From Entoloma clypeatum (Eukaryota > Basidiomycota > Agaricomycetes > Agaricales > Entolomataceae): a stretch of DNA of 64,000 bases. Positions 1 to 9,434 of this stretch are shown here, piece after piece. The stretch lies in the NCBI GenBank assembly GCA_963565915.1, contig OY751485.1:3348001-3412000 (forward strand). Reading direction: 5' to 3'. The position numbers and the translations under genes are program-made. Position 1 is the stretch's first letter, and each line of letters opens with the position of its first letter. Under the pieces are notes generated by a model, which saw nothing but the letters and a program-made list of their open reading frames with translations, ran no database searches and had not been told where the DNA came from.

Positions 1-1541
1 GAGGAGCTAAGTCCTCGAGACAGTATCGATTTTACGCTTATCCAGCAGTACATCGAATCGGAGATCCGTCGCATCCTACAGCAGGTGCTTGACGAAGAAC
101 TAGACAACGACGAGCATCGCCCCCACGGCGAGATAGCAGAGAGCATCCATCTTGCTCGGCAACACCAGATCGCGCGTTACAACACCCGACAGAACGAACT
201 CGAAAGCTTTCGCGTTCAAGAAGGACCTCAGACAGGTCGGATCACAGAGATCAGAGAGTTTATCGGTGTCCAGACAACCGTTATCAGAAGATTGATTAGG
301 ACGCTCACATCGAGACGTCCCAGAGCCACATCATCACGTCCTACTCGAAGCAGCAGATCTACGCCCACTTCACCATCGAAGAACAACAAACCGAGTACAA
401 CCGTTGGGCACGAAACGAGAGACTTGACCCCTTCTCGCGACCAACAGACGCGCAGGAACAGAGATTCCTTAGAGATTTACAGAGGAAATACCCTGAACGT
501 TTTGCCACCGATTCCGCCGACGAGTCCCCTGACGAATTTACTTTTGACTCCGCGCAGTCAGATACCGAACAGACGCCTAGAACAGGGACTGATTTTCAAC
601 CCCTACCTGTATCCCGAACCCCATCTTCATCCCAACAATCCGACACCTCTCCTACTCCGCAGGTTCTAGACATGGCAGAAGCACCGACAGTACAAACAAT
701 GGATACATCCAAGATCATCAAAGATCCTGGGATGTTCAAAGACAGACACACCTTCGACGAGTGGTGGAAAGCCACCAAATTATACATCAGGTTCCAGAAG
801 GGCCTGTCCGACGATCAGAAGATTCTTGCGGTGTTATCCCGCATGATGGAAGGGTCCGGTAAACACTGGGCCAGCAACAAGTTAGACGACCTTGCCACCG
901 ATGGCGAGAACATCACCTGGTTAGGATTCTCAGACGACATCGCTACGCGATTCTCTATTGCCAACAAGTCGGCAGCGGCCAAGGCGAAACTCGAAGTCCT
1001 GAAACAGGAGAAACGCACCATCGACGAATTCTTGGACGAATTCGAAGAGATCTTGAAGCTGTCAAACCTTGGCGAAGAAACTGGGAAATACATCCTGGAA
1101 AAGAACGTCAACTGCAGAATTTCTGAACAAGTGGCTAGCGATGGCAAGACGTACACTGATTACGCAAAGGAGATCCGAAACAAGGGACGACAGATGGAGG
1201 GACATGCATTAGTCATCCGAGGGGGTGGCGACACACGCACCGGATCGGGCACCACTTATGGCGGTCAAGGCAAAGCCATGGAGATCGACAAAGCAGGAGT
1301 AGCCCGTTGCTACAACTGTCAGCGCTTTGGTCACCTTGCCAAAGACTGCAAAGTCCCAAAGAAGAAAGATGGTCGTAAGTGTTTCAACTGCGACCAAGAA
1401 GGACATATCGCGCGCAACTGCCGCAAGCTGAAGAAGAACTCTGGAAAGATTAGGAAGGTGTCTGATGGAGATACCGATGATGACGATGAAACCATCACCA
1501 TAGAGACCGATGAGAAGGATTTTCCCGAAGGGTCCGATTAA
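1..1541 (+). pseudogene. gag of chromovirus copy A (nucleocapsid precursor), frame-broken
   Basis: Structural protein that packages the element RNA. The N-terminal part reads in frame 1 to about position 297 and then continues in frame 3 from about 300 to the TAA at 1539-1541, so one base has been gained or lost near 297; copy B has the same change. The best-preserved stretch starts at ATG 672 (289 residues): a Retrotrans_gag-like helical region, then two CX2CX4HX4C zinc knuckles at about 1312-1353 and 1381-1422, then an acidic tail. The ATG at 672 is probably internal, since the same frame is open and coding-like upstream and the true start in copy B lies near its primer site. Confidence 0.85.
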
Positions 1542-4500
1542 ACGACGCTAAGTCGCGACCCTTATCCATTAAACGAACTCGCTTGCCTGGTGCAACTACA
1601 GACAATATAACTTATGTTATCCCTGCAAAGCGAGCCGTTGCGTCAACTAAGATTGTCAAGGGAGATAAACCTCCGAAACGACGAGAGATCAAGCTGCAAG
1701 CTCAGATCAAAACACGACGAGGACCAAAGGCCATTCAACCCGAGGTTGATAGCGGATGTGAACGCACATGTATCCATCCCAGAATAGTACGCGAACAGAA
1801 CCTTCCCACACGTGGAATAAAGCCCATATCAATCCTAAATGCGGATGGATCGCCGAACCAACAACAGAAAGCAGAAAAACTTGCCGAAGTCAAGCTGGAC
1901 TTAGGAACACACCAGGAAACCATGGAAGCAATGGTATTGGACATTGGGAGAACAGACATGCTTTTGGGGCATGACTGGTTGGTGCACCACAACCCCACAA
2001 TCAATTGGACGACCGGCGCTGTAACATTCAACCGATGTCCATCAACATGTCAAACCAAACACTCGGATTTCAGGGTTAACCTTAATGGTCGCAAACATCG
2101 GGTTCGCATGGTGGAAGTACGAGACAAGGACGCGCCCAAGAAATCAGATCAGAATTGGAAGCCCGGAGACCCCATATTGGAAGCAGTTACTCCCACACCA
2201 CCTCCCACAACCAAACGACCCTCATATGTTGAACGTTTTGCCCATCTCTTCGAAAAAGAAAACTTCGACAAGATCCCAAAGGAAAGAGAATGGGACCACG
2301 GCATCGAACTTACACCGGACGCACCAAAGGAGCTAGGAGGAAACACGTACCCTATGACCCAAAAGGAGCAAGAAGAACTGGACGAATTCATCGATGAAGG
2401 CCTGGCAACCGGAAAGATCCGACCATCCAAATCCCCTTATGCATCACCCTGCTTCTTCATTAACAAGAAAGACGGTTCCAAACGATTGGTACAGGATTAT
2501 CGCACGGTCAATAAATTCACGGTTAAGGACAAATTCCCACTCCCACGCATCAACGACCTCTTGGATGTATTGAAGGACGCAGTCTACTTCAACAAAATGG
2601 ACATCATGTGGGGATACAATAACGTGCGGATCAAGAAGGGTGACGAATGGAAAGCCGCCTTCCTGACCAGCCAAGGATTGTTTGAACCATTGGTCATGTT
2701 TTTCGGTCTCTGCAACTCCCCGGGAACGTTCTCTCGGATGATGGCCAGCCTATTCAGGGATCAGATCCGTCGGCGCATCTGTGTGATTTACATGGATGAC
2801 ATAGTGGTTATTGGTAAAACCAAGGAAGAACTCGCCTGGAACACCGAAGAGATCTTGCAGATTCTGTCAGACAATGACCTGTTCCTAAAGGAGAAGAAGT
2901 GTCTTTGGGAAGTAACGAAATGCCCCATATTGGGATATGTCGTTGGAGAAGGACGTGTTGAGATGGAAACTGAAAAGGTGGACACAATCCGGAACTGGTG
3001 AGTACCCACATCAAAAAAGGAAGTCCAGAAGTTCCTGGGATTTGCCAATTTTTATCGACGCTTTATTGAAGGATACTCAAACATCGCAAAGCCACTCACA
3101 ACACTTATGGGAAATACAGCATTCACGTGGGGACCAACGGCGCAAGAAGCATTTGAAGGTCTCATACGGGCAATCACGACGGCACCAGTCTTGGCATTGC
3201 CCAAACCGGATGGACAGTTCAGGGTCGAAACCGATGCATCGGGTTATGCGATTGGAGCGGTACTTTCACAGAAACAAGACGACAAGTGGCATCCTATCGC
3301 GTTCTTGTCGCGGACCATGTCCGCGGCCGAACAGAATTACGAGATATATGACAAGGAACTCTTGGCAGTCATGGAAGCACTGAAGGACTGGCGACATTAT
3401 CTACTTGAAGCCAAGGAACGTTTCGAGATCTTAACCGATCACAAAAACCTGGAGTATTTCCGGCGTCCTCAGGACCTAAACCAACGACAGAGGCGCTGGA
3501 AGATGAAGTTACAAGACTATGACTTCGAATTGCGACATGTACCTGGGAAGACAAACGCGAAAGCAGACATCCTGTCACGTTTACCCTGGTATGAGACGGA
3601 ACTCGAGCCGCAGGACAGCGACCAAATGCTCAAGGAGGGGCTATTTTTGAAACGATTGGAATCAGAAGATGTGATACAAATGGAGATGTTCACGGAGGAA
3701 CAATTCTTTGAAGGGGGTGAAACATCTGATTCCATCAAAATCGGAAACATCACAACCATCGAAAACCCATGGATCGCACGCATCAAGGCCTCGAATCGCA
3801 TGGAGACAGAAGTAGCCCAGGGTCTGAAGAAGAATCCTCACTGGTACCAGCAGGAAAATGGCATCACCTACGCAGGAGAACGAGTCTATGTTCCACCAGA
3901 CCCACAATTGCGCCAAGAGCTGATGTTTGAAGCGCACGACGCACCAGTGGCAGGACATCCAGGACAATATCGAACACATGAACTCCTCACTCGCACCTAC
4001 TGGTGGCCCACCATCCTACATGACGTAAAGAAGTATGTGAAAGGTTGTGACACCTGTCAACGTAACAAGATCAGTCGCCAAAGGAGACACGCCCCTCTAC
4101 ACCCTAACGCCGTGCCAAGTCAACCATGGGAAGACATAGGGATGGACGTCGTGGGACCGATACCAGAATCTGATGGGAAGAACACAATTCTGGTCATCAC
4201 AGACAGACATTCAAAGATGCTTCACCTCATCCCGACAACCGTGGAACTATCGGCTGAAGGATTAGCCAAGATCTATCGGGACCAGATATGGAAGCTTCAT
4301 GGGATCCCCAAGAAGATCATCAGCGATAGGGGACCACAGTTCGCTGCGAAGTTCATGGAGATACTCTGCCGCATGTTGGGGATCAAGAGGAACCTGTCCA
4401 CCGCGTACCACCCACAGACTGATGGACAGGCCGAGCGATCGCATCAGGAAACAGAAGCATTCTTACGAAACTTTGTCAACCATCTACAGGATGATTGGGC

Positions 4501-4957
4501 GGAATGGATCGCAATCGCAGAGTTCCAGTACAATGACAAAGAGCACCAGGCAACGAAGCACACCCCATTCTACCTCAACTACGGTTTACATCCGTGGAAG
4601 GGAGAACTCATGTTAGAGGATACCAATCCGGCTGCCAACGACTTCTTGAAAAAACTCAAACAGGCACGAGAAGAAGCCAATGCTGCGCTGAAACAAGCAC
4701 AGGATCAGATGAAGAAGACAGTTGACACACGGCGAAGTCCGTCTCGGGACTACCACATCGGAGACAAGGTGTGGCTGGAAGGAACTAACATCAGGACCGA
4801 TCGACCCTCAAAGAAACTTGATGCACTCCGACATGGACCATTCAAAGTCCTAGAGAAGAAAGGAGCTAGCGCGTACCTTCTTGATCTTCCAAAGACTTGG
4901 AAGATGATTCAACCTGTGTTCAACGAGACCCTGTTGTCACCATATGAAACTCCTTAA
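1514..4957 (+). pseudogene. pol of copy A: protease, RT, RNase H, integrase, with in-frame stop
   Basis: The pol frame is open from 1514 and overlaps the gag end by 28 nt in the -1 frame, so expression as a gag-pol fusion would need -1 frameshifting. The protease active site reads DSG at about 1747-1755. RT has the catalytic YMDD at 2789-2800. A TGA at 2999-3001 interrupts the RT C-terminus just before the conserved [16 protein letters not shown] stretch. RNase H follows (TDASG near 3230), then integrase with the HHCC zinc finger (H-H near 3935-3970, CDTC near 4050) and the catalytic D, D and E near 4144, 4324 and 4432. A frame change at the CCTTAAG near 4955 separates integrase from the first chromodomain. 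Copy B shares both the TGA and the CCTTAAG. Confidence 0.9.
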
Positions 4958-6035
4958 GTATGCCATCCAGAAAAAGAAACCAGCCCTTGATCCGATCATT
5001 GTCGAAGGACGAGAAGAGTACCATGTGTCTACGATCCTGGATTCTCAAAAGTTCCATGGAAAGATCCAGTACCTTGTCCAATGGGAAGGGTATGGCCCAG
5101 AAGAGAACACATGGGAACCTCGGACAAATGTTCAGAATGCTCAAGATCTGATCTGAGATTTCCATCGGCAGAACCCGTCCCGCCCACAATAAAAGACATT
5201 TTTCGAAATCCATGACAGTACCGAGTCATGGAGATACTCTGCCGCATGCTAGGGATCAAGAGGAATCTGTCCACTGCATACCACCCACAAACCGATGGAC
5301 AGGCCGAGCGATCACATCAGGAAATGGAGGCATTCTTACGGAACTTTGTCAACCATCTACAGGATGATTGGGCTGAATGGATCGCAATTGCAGAGTTCCA
5401 GTACAATGACAAAGAACATCAGGCGACAAAGCACACCCCATTTTACCTCAACTACGGTTTACATCCGTGGAAGGGAGAACTCGTGTTAGAGGATACCAAT
5501 CCGGCTGCCAATGACTTCTTGAAAAAACTCAAACAGGCACGAGAAGAAGCCAATGCTGCGCTGAAACAAGCACAGGATCAGATGAAGAAGACAGTTGACA
5601 CATGGCGAAGTCCGTCTCGGGACTACCGCATCGGAGACAAGGTGTGGCTGGAAGGAACTAACATCAGGACCGATCTACCCTCAAAGAAACTTGATGCACT
5701 CCGACATGGACCATTCAAAGTCCTAGAGAAGAAAGGAGCTAGCGCGTACCTTCTTGATCTTCCGAAGACCTGGAAGATGATTCACCCTGTGTTCAACGAG
5801 ACCCTGTTGTCACCATATGAAACTCCGAAGTACGCCATCCAGAAAAAGAAACCAGCCCCTGATCCGATCATCGTCGAAGGACGAGAAGAGTACCATGTGT
5901 CTACGATCCTGGACTCTCAAAAGTTCCGCGGAAAGATCCAGTACCTCGTCCAGTGGGAAGGATATGGCCCAGAAGAGAACACATGGGAACCGCGAGCTAA
6001 TGTTCAGAACGCTCAAGATTTGATCCGTGATTTCC
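4353..6035 (+). repeat. tandem duplication of integrase C-terminus plus chromodomain
   Basis: Positions 4353-5160 recur at 5226-6033 (offset 873 bp), highly similar but not identical. The junction lies at about 5222-5228, where the copy-B-like 3' sequence after the first chromodomain jumps back to TCATGGAGATACTCTGCC, the same string found at 4353-4370. The two units belong to different subfamilies (the first is frame-shifted like copy B, the second intact), so this is more likely template switching between two packaged RNAs than simple tandem slippage. Confidence 0.9.
4944..5156 (+). pseudogene. first chromodomain remnant of copy A
   Basis: Frame-shifted continuation of pol. It encodes a chromodomain (YLVQWEGYG, then NTWEP), the module that guides chromovirus integrase to modified histones. 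It ends at a TGA where the second copy downstream reads on for a further dozen residues. This version matches copy B almost exactly, including the frameshift and the terminal TGA, so it belongs to the copy-B subfamily and differs from the intact chromodomain at about 5880-6020. Confidence 0.85.
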
Positions 6036-6064
6036 ATCGGCAGAACCCGTCGCGTCCACGATAA
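5228..6064 (+). CDS. second integrase C-terminus plus intact chromodomain (278 residues, no own start)
   Basis: Open frame that begins within the integrase catalytic core (just after the second D) and runs through the C-terminal GPY/F-type module (HGPFKVLEKKG) into an intact chromodomain ([23 protein letters not shown]), ending with a basic tail. The catalytic E region is present, but the HHCC finger and the first two acidic residues are absent, so it cannot be an active integrase alone. The ATG at 5228 is an internal methionine and translation from it is doubtful. Confidence 0.75.
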   Translation: MEILCRMLGIKRNLSTAYHPQTDGQAERSHQEMEAFLRNFVNHLQDDWAEWIAIAEFQYNDKEHQATKHTPFYLNYGLHPWKGELVLEDTNPAANDFLKKLKQAREEANAALKQAQDQMKKTVDTWRSPSRDYRIGDKVWLEGTNIRTDLPSKKLDALRHGPFKVLEKKGASAYLLDLPKTWKMIHPVFNETLLSPYETPKYAIQKKKPAPDPIIVEGREEYHVSTILDSQKFRGKIQYLVQWEGYGPEENTWEPRANVQNAQDLIRDFHRQNPSRPR

Positions 6065-6188
6065 AAGACACCCGTTGAAATCAGCCAACAACATCGACCT
6101 CATCAGTCAAAAACCCACCGAGTTCCCCGCTCCATCTTCAAATATAGCTACTCCATTCTTCCTCTATCTCTCCAACATCCTCCGCACC

Positions 6189-6557
6189 ATGTCCAACATC
6201 ACCGCCGCCTCCACCGATGCTTCCGATATCAACCCCACCATCACCACCCTCATTGGCGAAGCGCTCTCCATGCGCGACCAGATCCATGCGCTCGAAACCG
6301 CCATTGCCGACATCCTCCACCGGCAGATGCATATCCGCCTTCATACCCTCTCCAATTTACCAACCGCCCCCACCGCTGAGGAGAAACTCATCCTCAAAAA
6401 CTATACCAACACCCTTGCTGTCGAGAATCGACGCCTTCGCCTCGCCGTTCGAGGTTTAGAGTTTGCCACGGCGGTAAACGGTGAACTGATAAAGGATTGG
6501 GGTAACCGAGTTGACCCTGCCTGGGCCGATCCAAATGGCAACGATGGATGGGAGTAG
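6189..6557 (+). CDS. small third ORF between pol and 3' LTR, copy A (122 residues)
   Basis: ORF of 122 codons after the end of pol and before the polypurine tract. It has no family I recognise, no signal peptide and no obvious membrane segment. The middle is helical in composition (EALSMRDQIHALET) and the C-terminus is acidic with tryptophans. The equivalent ORF in copy B (19964-20335, -) has the same length and aligns end to end with roughly half the residues identical, while both stay open. The position is that of an env-like or accessory gene. It could be a structural or regulatory protein of this lineage; function unknown. Confidence 0.6.
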   Translation: MSNITAASTDASDINPTITTLIGEALSMRDQIHALETAIADILHRQMHIRLHTLSNLPTAPTAEEKLILKNYTNTLAVENRRLRLAVRGLEFATAVNGELIKDWGNRVDPAWADPNGNDGWE

Positions 6558-6581
6558 GTAGTCTGTGAGGACACAGACCTT

Positions 6582-6594
6582 GAGGAGGGGAACA
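6582..6594 (+). other. polypurine tract of copy A
   Basis: Purine-rich GAGGAGGGGAACA lies directly before the 3' LTR, the expected primer for plus-strand DNA synthesis. The equivalent in copy B is the complement of 19930-19943. Confidence 0.8.
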
Positions 6595-6978
6595 TGTTAC
6601 GGACTAACGACTACGCTTACTTTTTCACTTTTACTCATCGGCCCCGCTTACACATATCGTATTATACTTTATTCCCTTTAGTATACTTCGCTCCCGCGCT
6701 GACTCGCTTTCCGCAGCTGTCTGACTCATTCCGCAGTCAGCTTACTCATTAGTGCATAGCCTTCCGCAGTCGCCTTACTCATGCGCACTGCCTTCCGCAG
6801 TTACTGACTCATTCGCACTGCCTTCCACAGTTACTGACTCATTCGCTACCGCTCATAGTCAGTACTATATAAACCTCATGTACCATAGCTACATTCCTTA
6901 GATTTAGCAATCACATTGCTCTTTGCCTTTCCATCTTCCTGCATACTCTGCCCGAACCTTGGAACGGTTTGTTACGCA
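6595..6978 (+). repeat. 3' LTR of chromovirus copy A
   Basis: 384 bp, begins TGTTACGGACT and ends TTGTTACGCA, with TG...CA termini. It aligns with the two LTRs of copy B over U3, TATA, R and U5, although U3 is clearly diverged (different subfamily). The right end abuts ORF2 sequence of LINE-2. Confidence 0.92.
6700..6911 (+). promoter_or_regulatory. LTR promoter: TGACTCA repeats, TATA box, predicted RNA start
   Basis: U3 holds five or six degenerate units built on CTTCCGCAGT and ACTCATTCGC. Perfect TGACTCA sites, the core recognised by Gcn4/AP-1-type bZIP factors, sit at 6722-6728, 6805-6811 and 6835-6841. TATATAAA follows at 6866-6873. The expected RNA start 25-35 bp downstream falls at about 6895-6902, just before ATTTAGCAAT (6902-6911), whose complement occurs in the primer site of copy B. 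Confidence 0.65.
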
Positions 6979-7038
6979 TAACATAACATTGTGGACAGGA
7001 GAACACTCTTTCGGTAAATGTTCTGGGAGCGAATGCGC

Positions 7039-9384
7039 AAACCCTCATATTTATTTATCATCGCTTCTTGATCTGCTACCACCATGTGCACAGCCATCAG
7101 TGGAGCCAACACCTCGCTTTATCGCCACATCGCGCGACATCCAGCACTCTGATCAGTATCAAAACACTCTCCAGGCCTCCTCCCTGTCATCGTTTATACA
7201 ATGGCATCGAGATCAGGCCGATCCAGAGGTCAGGGGGGTCGGGGGGGGGGGGCACCTGCTCCCTCTAGTGCTCCAACTCCCAGCCTTTCGCAACAGGACA
7301 AATCCATGTGGAGTGAACTCCCCCAGGAGCCGTCCGCTCTCTCTAGCATGACCAACTGGCGCTACAAAACCTCCACTGAACATAATGCTCGCTCCCAAGC
7401 TGAAGCTCGTGCTCACACTCCGCCATCTGCAAGTGTGTCCCCTCAAGTCCGAAAGAAGGCCCGACAGGGGTCAAGCCCCGGCTCCCCCTCTCCCTCTCCC
7501 TCTCCTCTGTCCTCTCTCAAGCGAGTTACCGCCCTCTCGCCCCTCCTAGGATCCGTGGTTGAACGCCTGGATCAATTTATTCAGAATAACTCCTCTGGCA
7601 CTGGGGCAGTTCCCAACAGCGTCGACATTGAAGCGGCCACCCAGGTCTTTGGCTATCTGGTAGAGTGGGTGAGTAAACCCGAGACTCTCCAACATTTTCG
7701 TGACAATCCAGGTGCAAAGGACCTTTTTGGTCCTGTCTACCAACACATGGCGATGAAGTTTAACGACATCGGCCTTTACACCCCAGCGGAAGCTGTGGCT
7801 GCTTTGCCTCCCCCTCCCCCTCCTCTGACACGTCGGCCCCCCCGACCCCCTCCTCCTCGATCTCCTCCCCCCACTGCCCCTGCGGCAGCGCTGGTTAATC
7901 CGGCTGCTGGTGCTGCTACAGGTGGTGGTGCCATGGACCTGGACGTGGAACCCCCCGGACCGAACCATGCCCCTGCTGGCCCCCCTCGCCCTCCCCCCTC
8001 CAGTCGCAAGAGGCCGCCTCGTGCTGCTCAGGCACCTAGTGGCCCCCCGCCTCCTCCTCCCCTGTGAACCCCCAACCTGGGCAGAAAACACCTCCTGTTG
8101 CTAGGCGTCGCCCTTACAACACGTCCAACGGCCCCTCACGCCGCTCCATCGTTGTTGTCGTGGATGCGAAGGATACTATGGTAGACTTTCTCCCACTGGC
8201 CACATGCATCTCTCGCCATGTCGACTCATTCCAGAGCTCAATCATGGTCGAATCCTTCCGCCTGGCTTATGGTGGGCTCTGCCTCACCACAACCAGCGTC
8301 CCTTCCCCCTCCGACCTCTCCAGGTTGGAAACCTTCGTATGCTCTGTCGTTCCTGAAGGATCCACAGTCCGTTGCGAGGTGCCTTCATCCCGCTCATTCT
8401 GTAAACTTGTAGGTGTCCCATTTTACCGTGGTGACAGACCTATCACCTCCAAGGATGCTGAAAGCACCCTCCACTCTTCTGTCTTCAAAGACAGCATCCG
8501 CCTTGCGGCCCCACCCCGGATCGTTCATGATTCCAGGTGCGCCAACACATGCACCATCTATTTCAACATCTGGGACTCCCAAACTGGCTCCCGGATGAAG
8601 ACATTCGTCAACCGCTCCCTAAAATTGGGGACGATGGTCTGCTTCTTCCGAAAGGCCTCCATGAAGATTGGTATGCCTCTCTGCACCCGCTGCTGTTCGT
8701 GGGGACATAACACGAACTTCTGCAACTCCACGCGTGTATTCTGCCCCATTTGTAGGGGTCCTCACCGCGAAGAAAACCATCGCTCTCTTGCCACCTGCTG
8801 CAAGGGACGCCCTGATGTGAACCCTCCCGCTCCTCCCACCGCCGAGGGGACTCCTTGTCCTCACAATGCTCATTGCAAGAACTGCAGCAAACCTCATGCT
8901 GCCAACTCTCCACGCTGCCAGTTTTGGCAGCACTGTTTTGACCGGGGCTGGATCATGGCCTGATATTCGAGGGGCAAGCCATCTGGGCTCGACCTCCATG
9001 TACGTCCCTTGACCGGGGAAACCGGTACTCGTCAGAAAGCTCCTGCCTCTCGCCGCGGCCGTGATGATGGGGAGGTGTGAACTGGTCATGGGGATGCCTA
9101 AAGTCATACTCCCCTCAAGGAGTATCCAGCTACATGTATGTCGTCTCTCTCTACATATCATGTTACTTTTGGTGTATGCTCTCCTCTGTAGTCCCTTGAT
9201 TGCATCTTATTGCTGTACCGTCTTTTCTATTTTTTGGACATTTCTGTGCTAGCCCACATGCATGTTAAAATTCTTTACTGCCGACCTGTAGTAGTAGGCA
9301 ACCGGACTGCCCTCAGGGTACCGGTATATAAATTGTTGACACAAAAAAAAAAAAAAAAAAAAAAAAAAAACCCTCATATTTATT
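7039..9384 (+). mobile_element. LINE-1: ORF1-only LINE with poly-A and target-site duplication
   Basis: The insert at 7056-9370 is bounded by a 14-17 bp direct repeat (CCCTCATATTTATT, at 7042-7055 and 9371-9384, plus up to three A). It has a 5' UTR, one ORF1 with zinc knuckles, about 380 bp of 3' UTR and 28 A residues at 9343-9370. No endonuclease, RT or RNase H is present. The last bases before the tail (TATATAAATTGTTGAC) match the end of LINE-3 (TATATAAAATGTTGAC), so the two share a 3' recognition end. It is a non-autonomous half-LINE that must have used another element's enzyme. It sits in ORF2 of LINE-2, which resumes on the other side. Confidence 0.85.
7201..8963 (+). pseudogene. LINE-1 ORF1, frameshifted in a proline run
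   Basis: The first part (ATG 7201 to TGA 8065-8067) is basic at the N-terminus, then has a folded segment and ends in a long Pro-rich run. The second part continues in the -1 frame from about 8061 and stops at 8961-8963. It contains zinc knuckles (CTRCCSWGHNTNFC) and a second Cys/His block ending in ATCC, like LINE-2 ORF1. The switch lies in the C-rich string near 8041-8062, so a length change in a homopolymer is the simplest explanation. Joined, the two parts make a protein of about 585 residues. Confidence 0.75.
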
Positions 9385-9434
9385 CATAGTTGTACCTAAC
9401 ATACATCTACGTCTGATTGAATGCGGCGATTGTC

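Larger units (their letters stand above)
1..6978 (+). mobile_element. Ty3/gypsy chromovirus, copy A (5' end outside window)
   Basis: LTR retrotransposon in the order gag, protease, reverse transcriptase, RNase H, integrase, chromodomain, small third ORF, polypurine tract and 3' LTR. The order PR-RT-RH-IN and the chromodomain place it in the chromovirus (Tf1/sushi-like) branch of Ty3/gypsy. The window opens inside gag; alignment with copy B (19533-26854, opposite strand) shows that the gag start, primer site and 5' LTR lie upstream of position 1. The element is defective: gag changes frame near 297, RT carries an in-frame TGA at 2999-3001, and the pol 3' end is a tandem duplication. Its 3' LTR ends inside ORF2 of LINE-2, so it inserted after LINE-2. 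The base after the LTR starts TAACA, the probable target-site copy; its partner is outside the window. Confidence 0.95.
6979..9402 (-). pseudogene. LINE-2 ORF2 start (endonuclease N-terminus), interrupted by LINE-1
   Basis: On the minus strand a start codon 33 bp after the ORF1 stop opens a frame that reads to 9371, skips LINE-1 and its duplicated target, and continues from 7055 to 6979, giving LRIRSQNIYRKSVLLS. This resembles the first beta strand of the endonuclease/exonuclease/phosphatase domain (LRI-SQN) that begins ORF2 of APE-type LINEs. Only about 30 codons survive before the LTR. The assignment rests on a short stretch. Confidence 0.5.

Noticed and set aside
85..669. 194-residue ORF at the left end as a separate gene
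   Set aside because: Its first part is the gag N-terminus; after about 297 the real coding frame is another one.
2998..3030. GTGAGT in RT as an intron donor that would remove the TGA
   Set aside because: The only nearby acceptor gives an intron of about 31 nt and would delete conserved PTSKKEVQ; too short and destructive.
7201..8963. Programmed frameshifting in LINE ORF1
   Set aside because: The break sits at different positions in LINE-1 and LINE-2, one in a C-rich run, so random indels are more likely.
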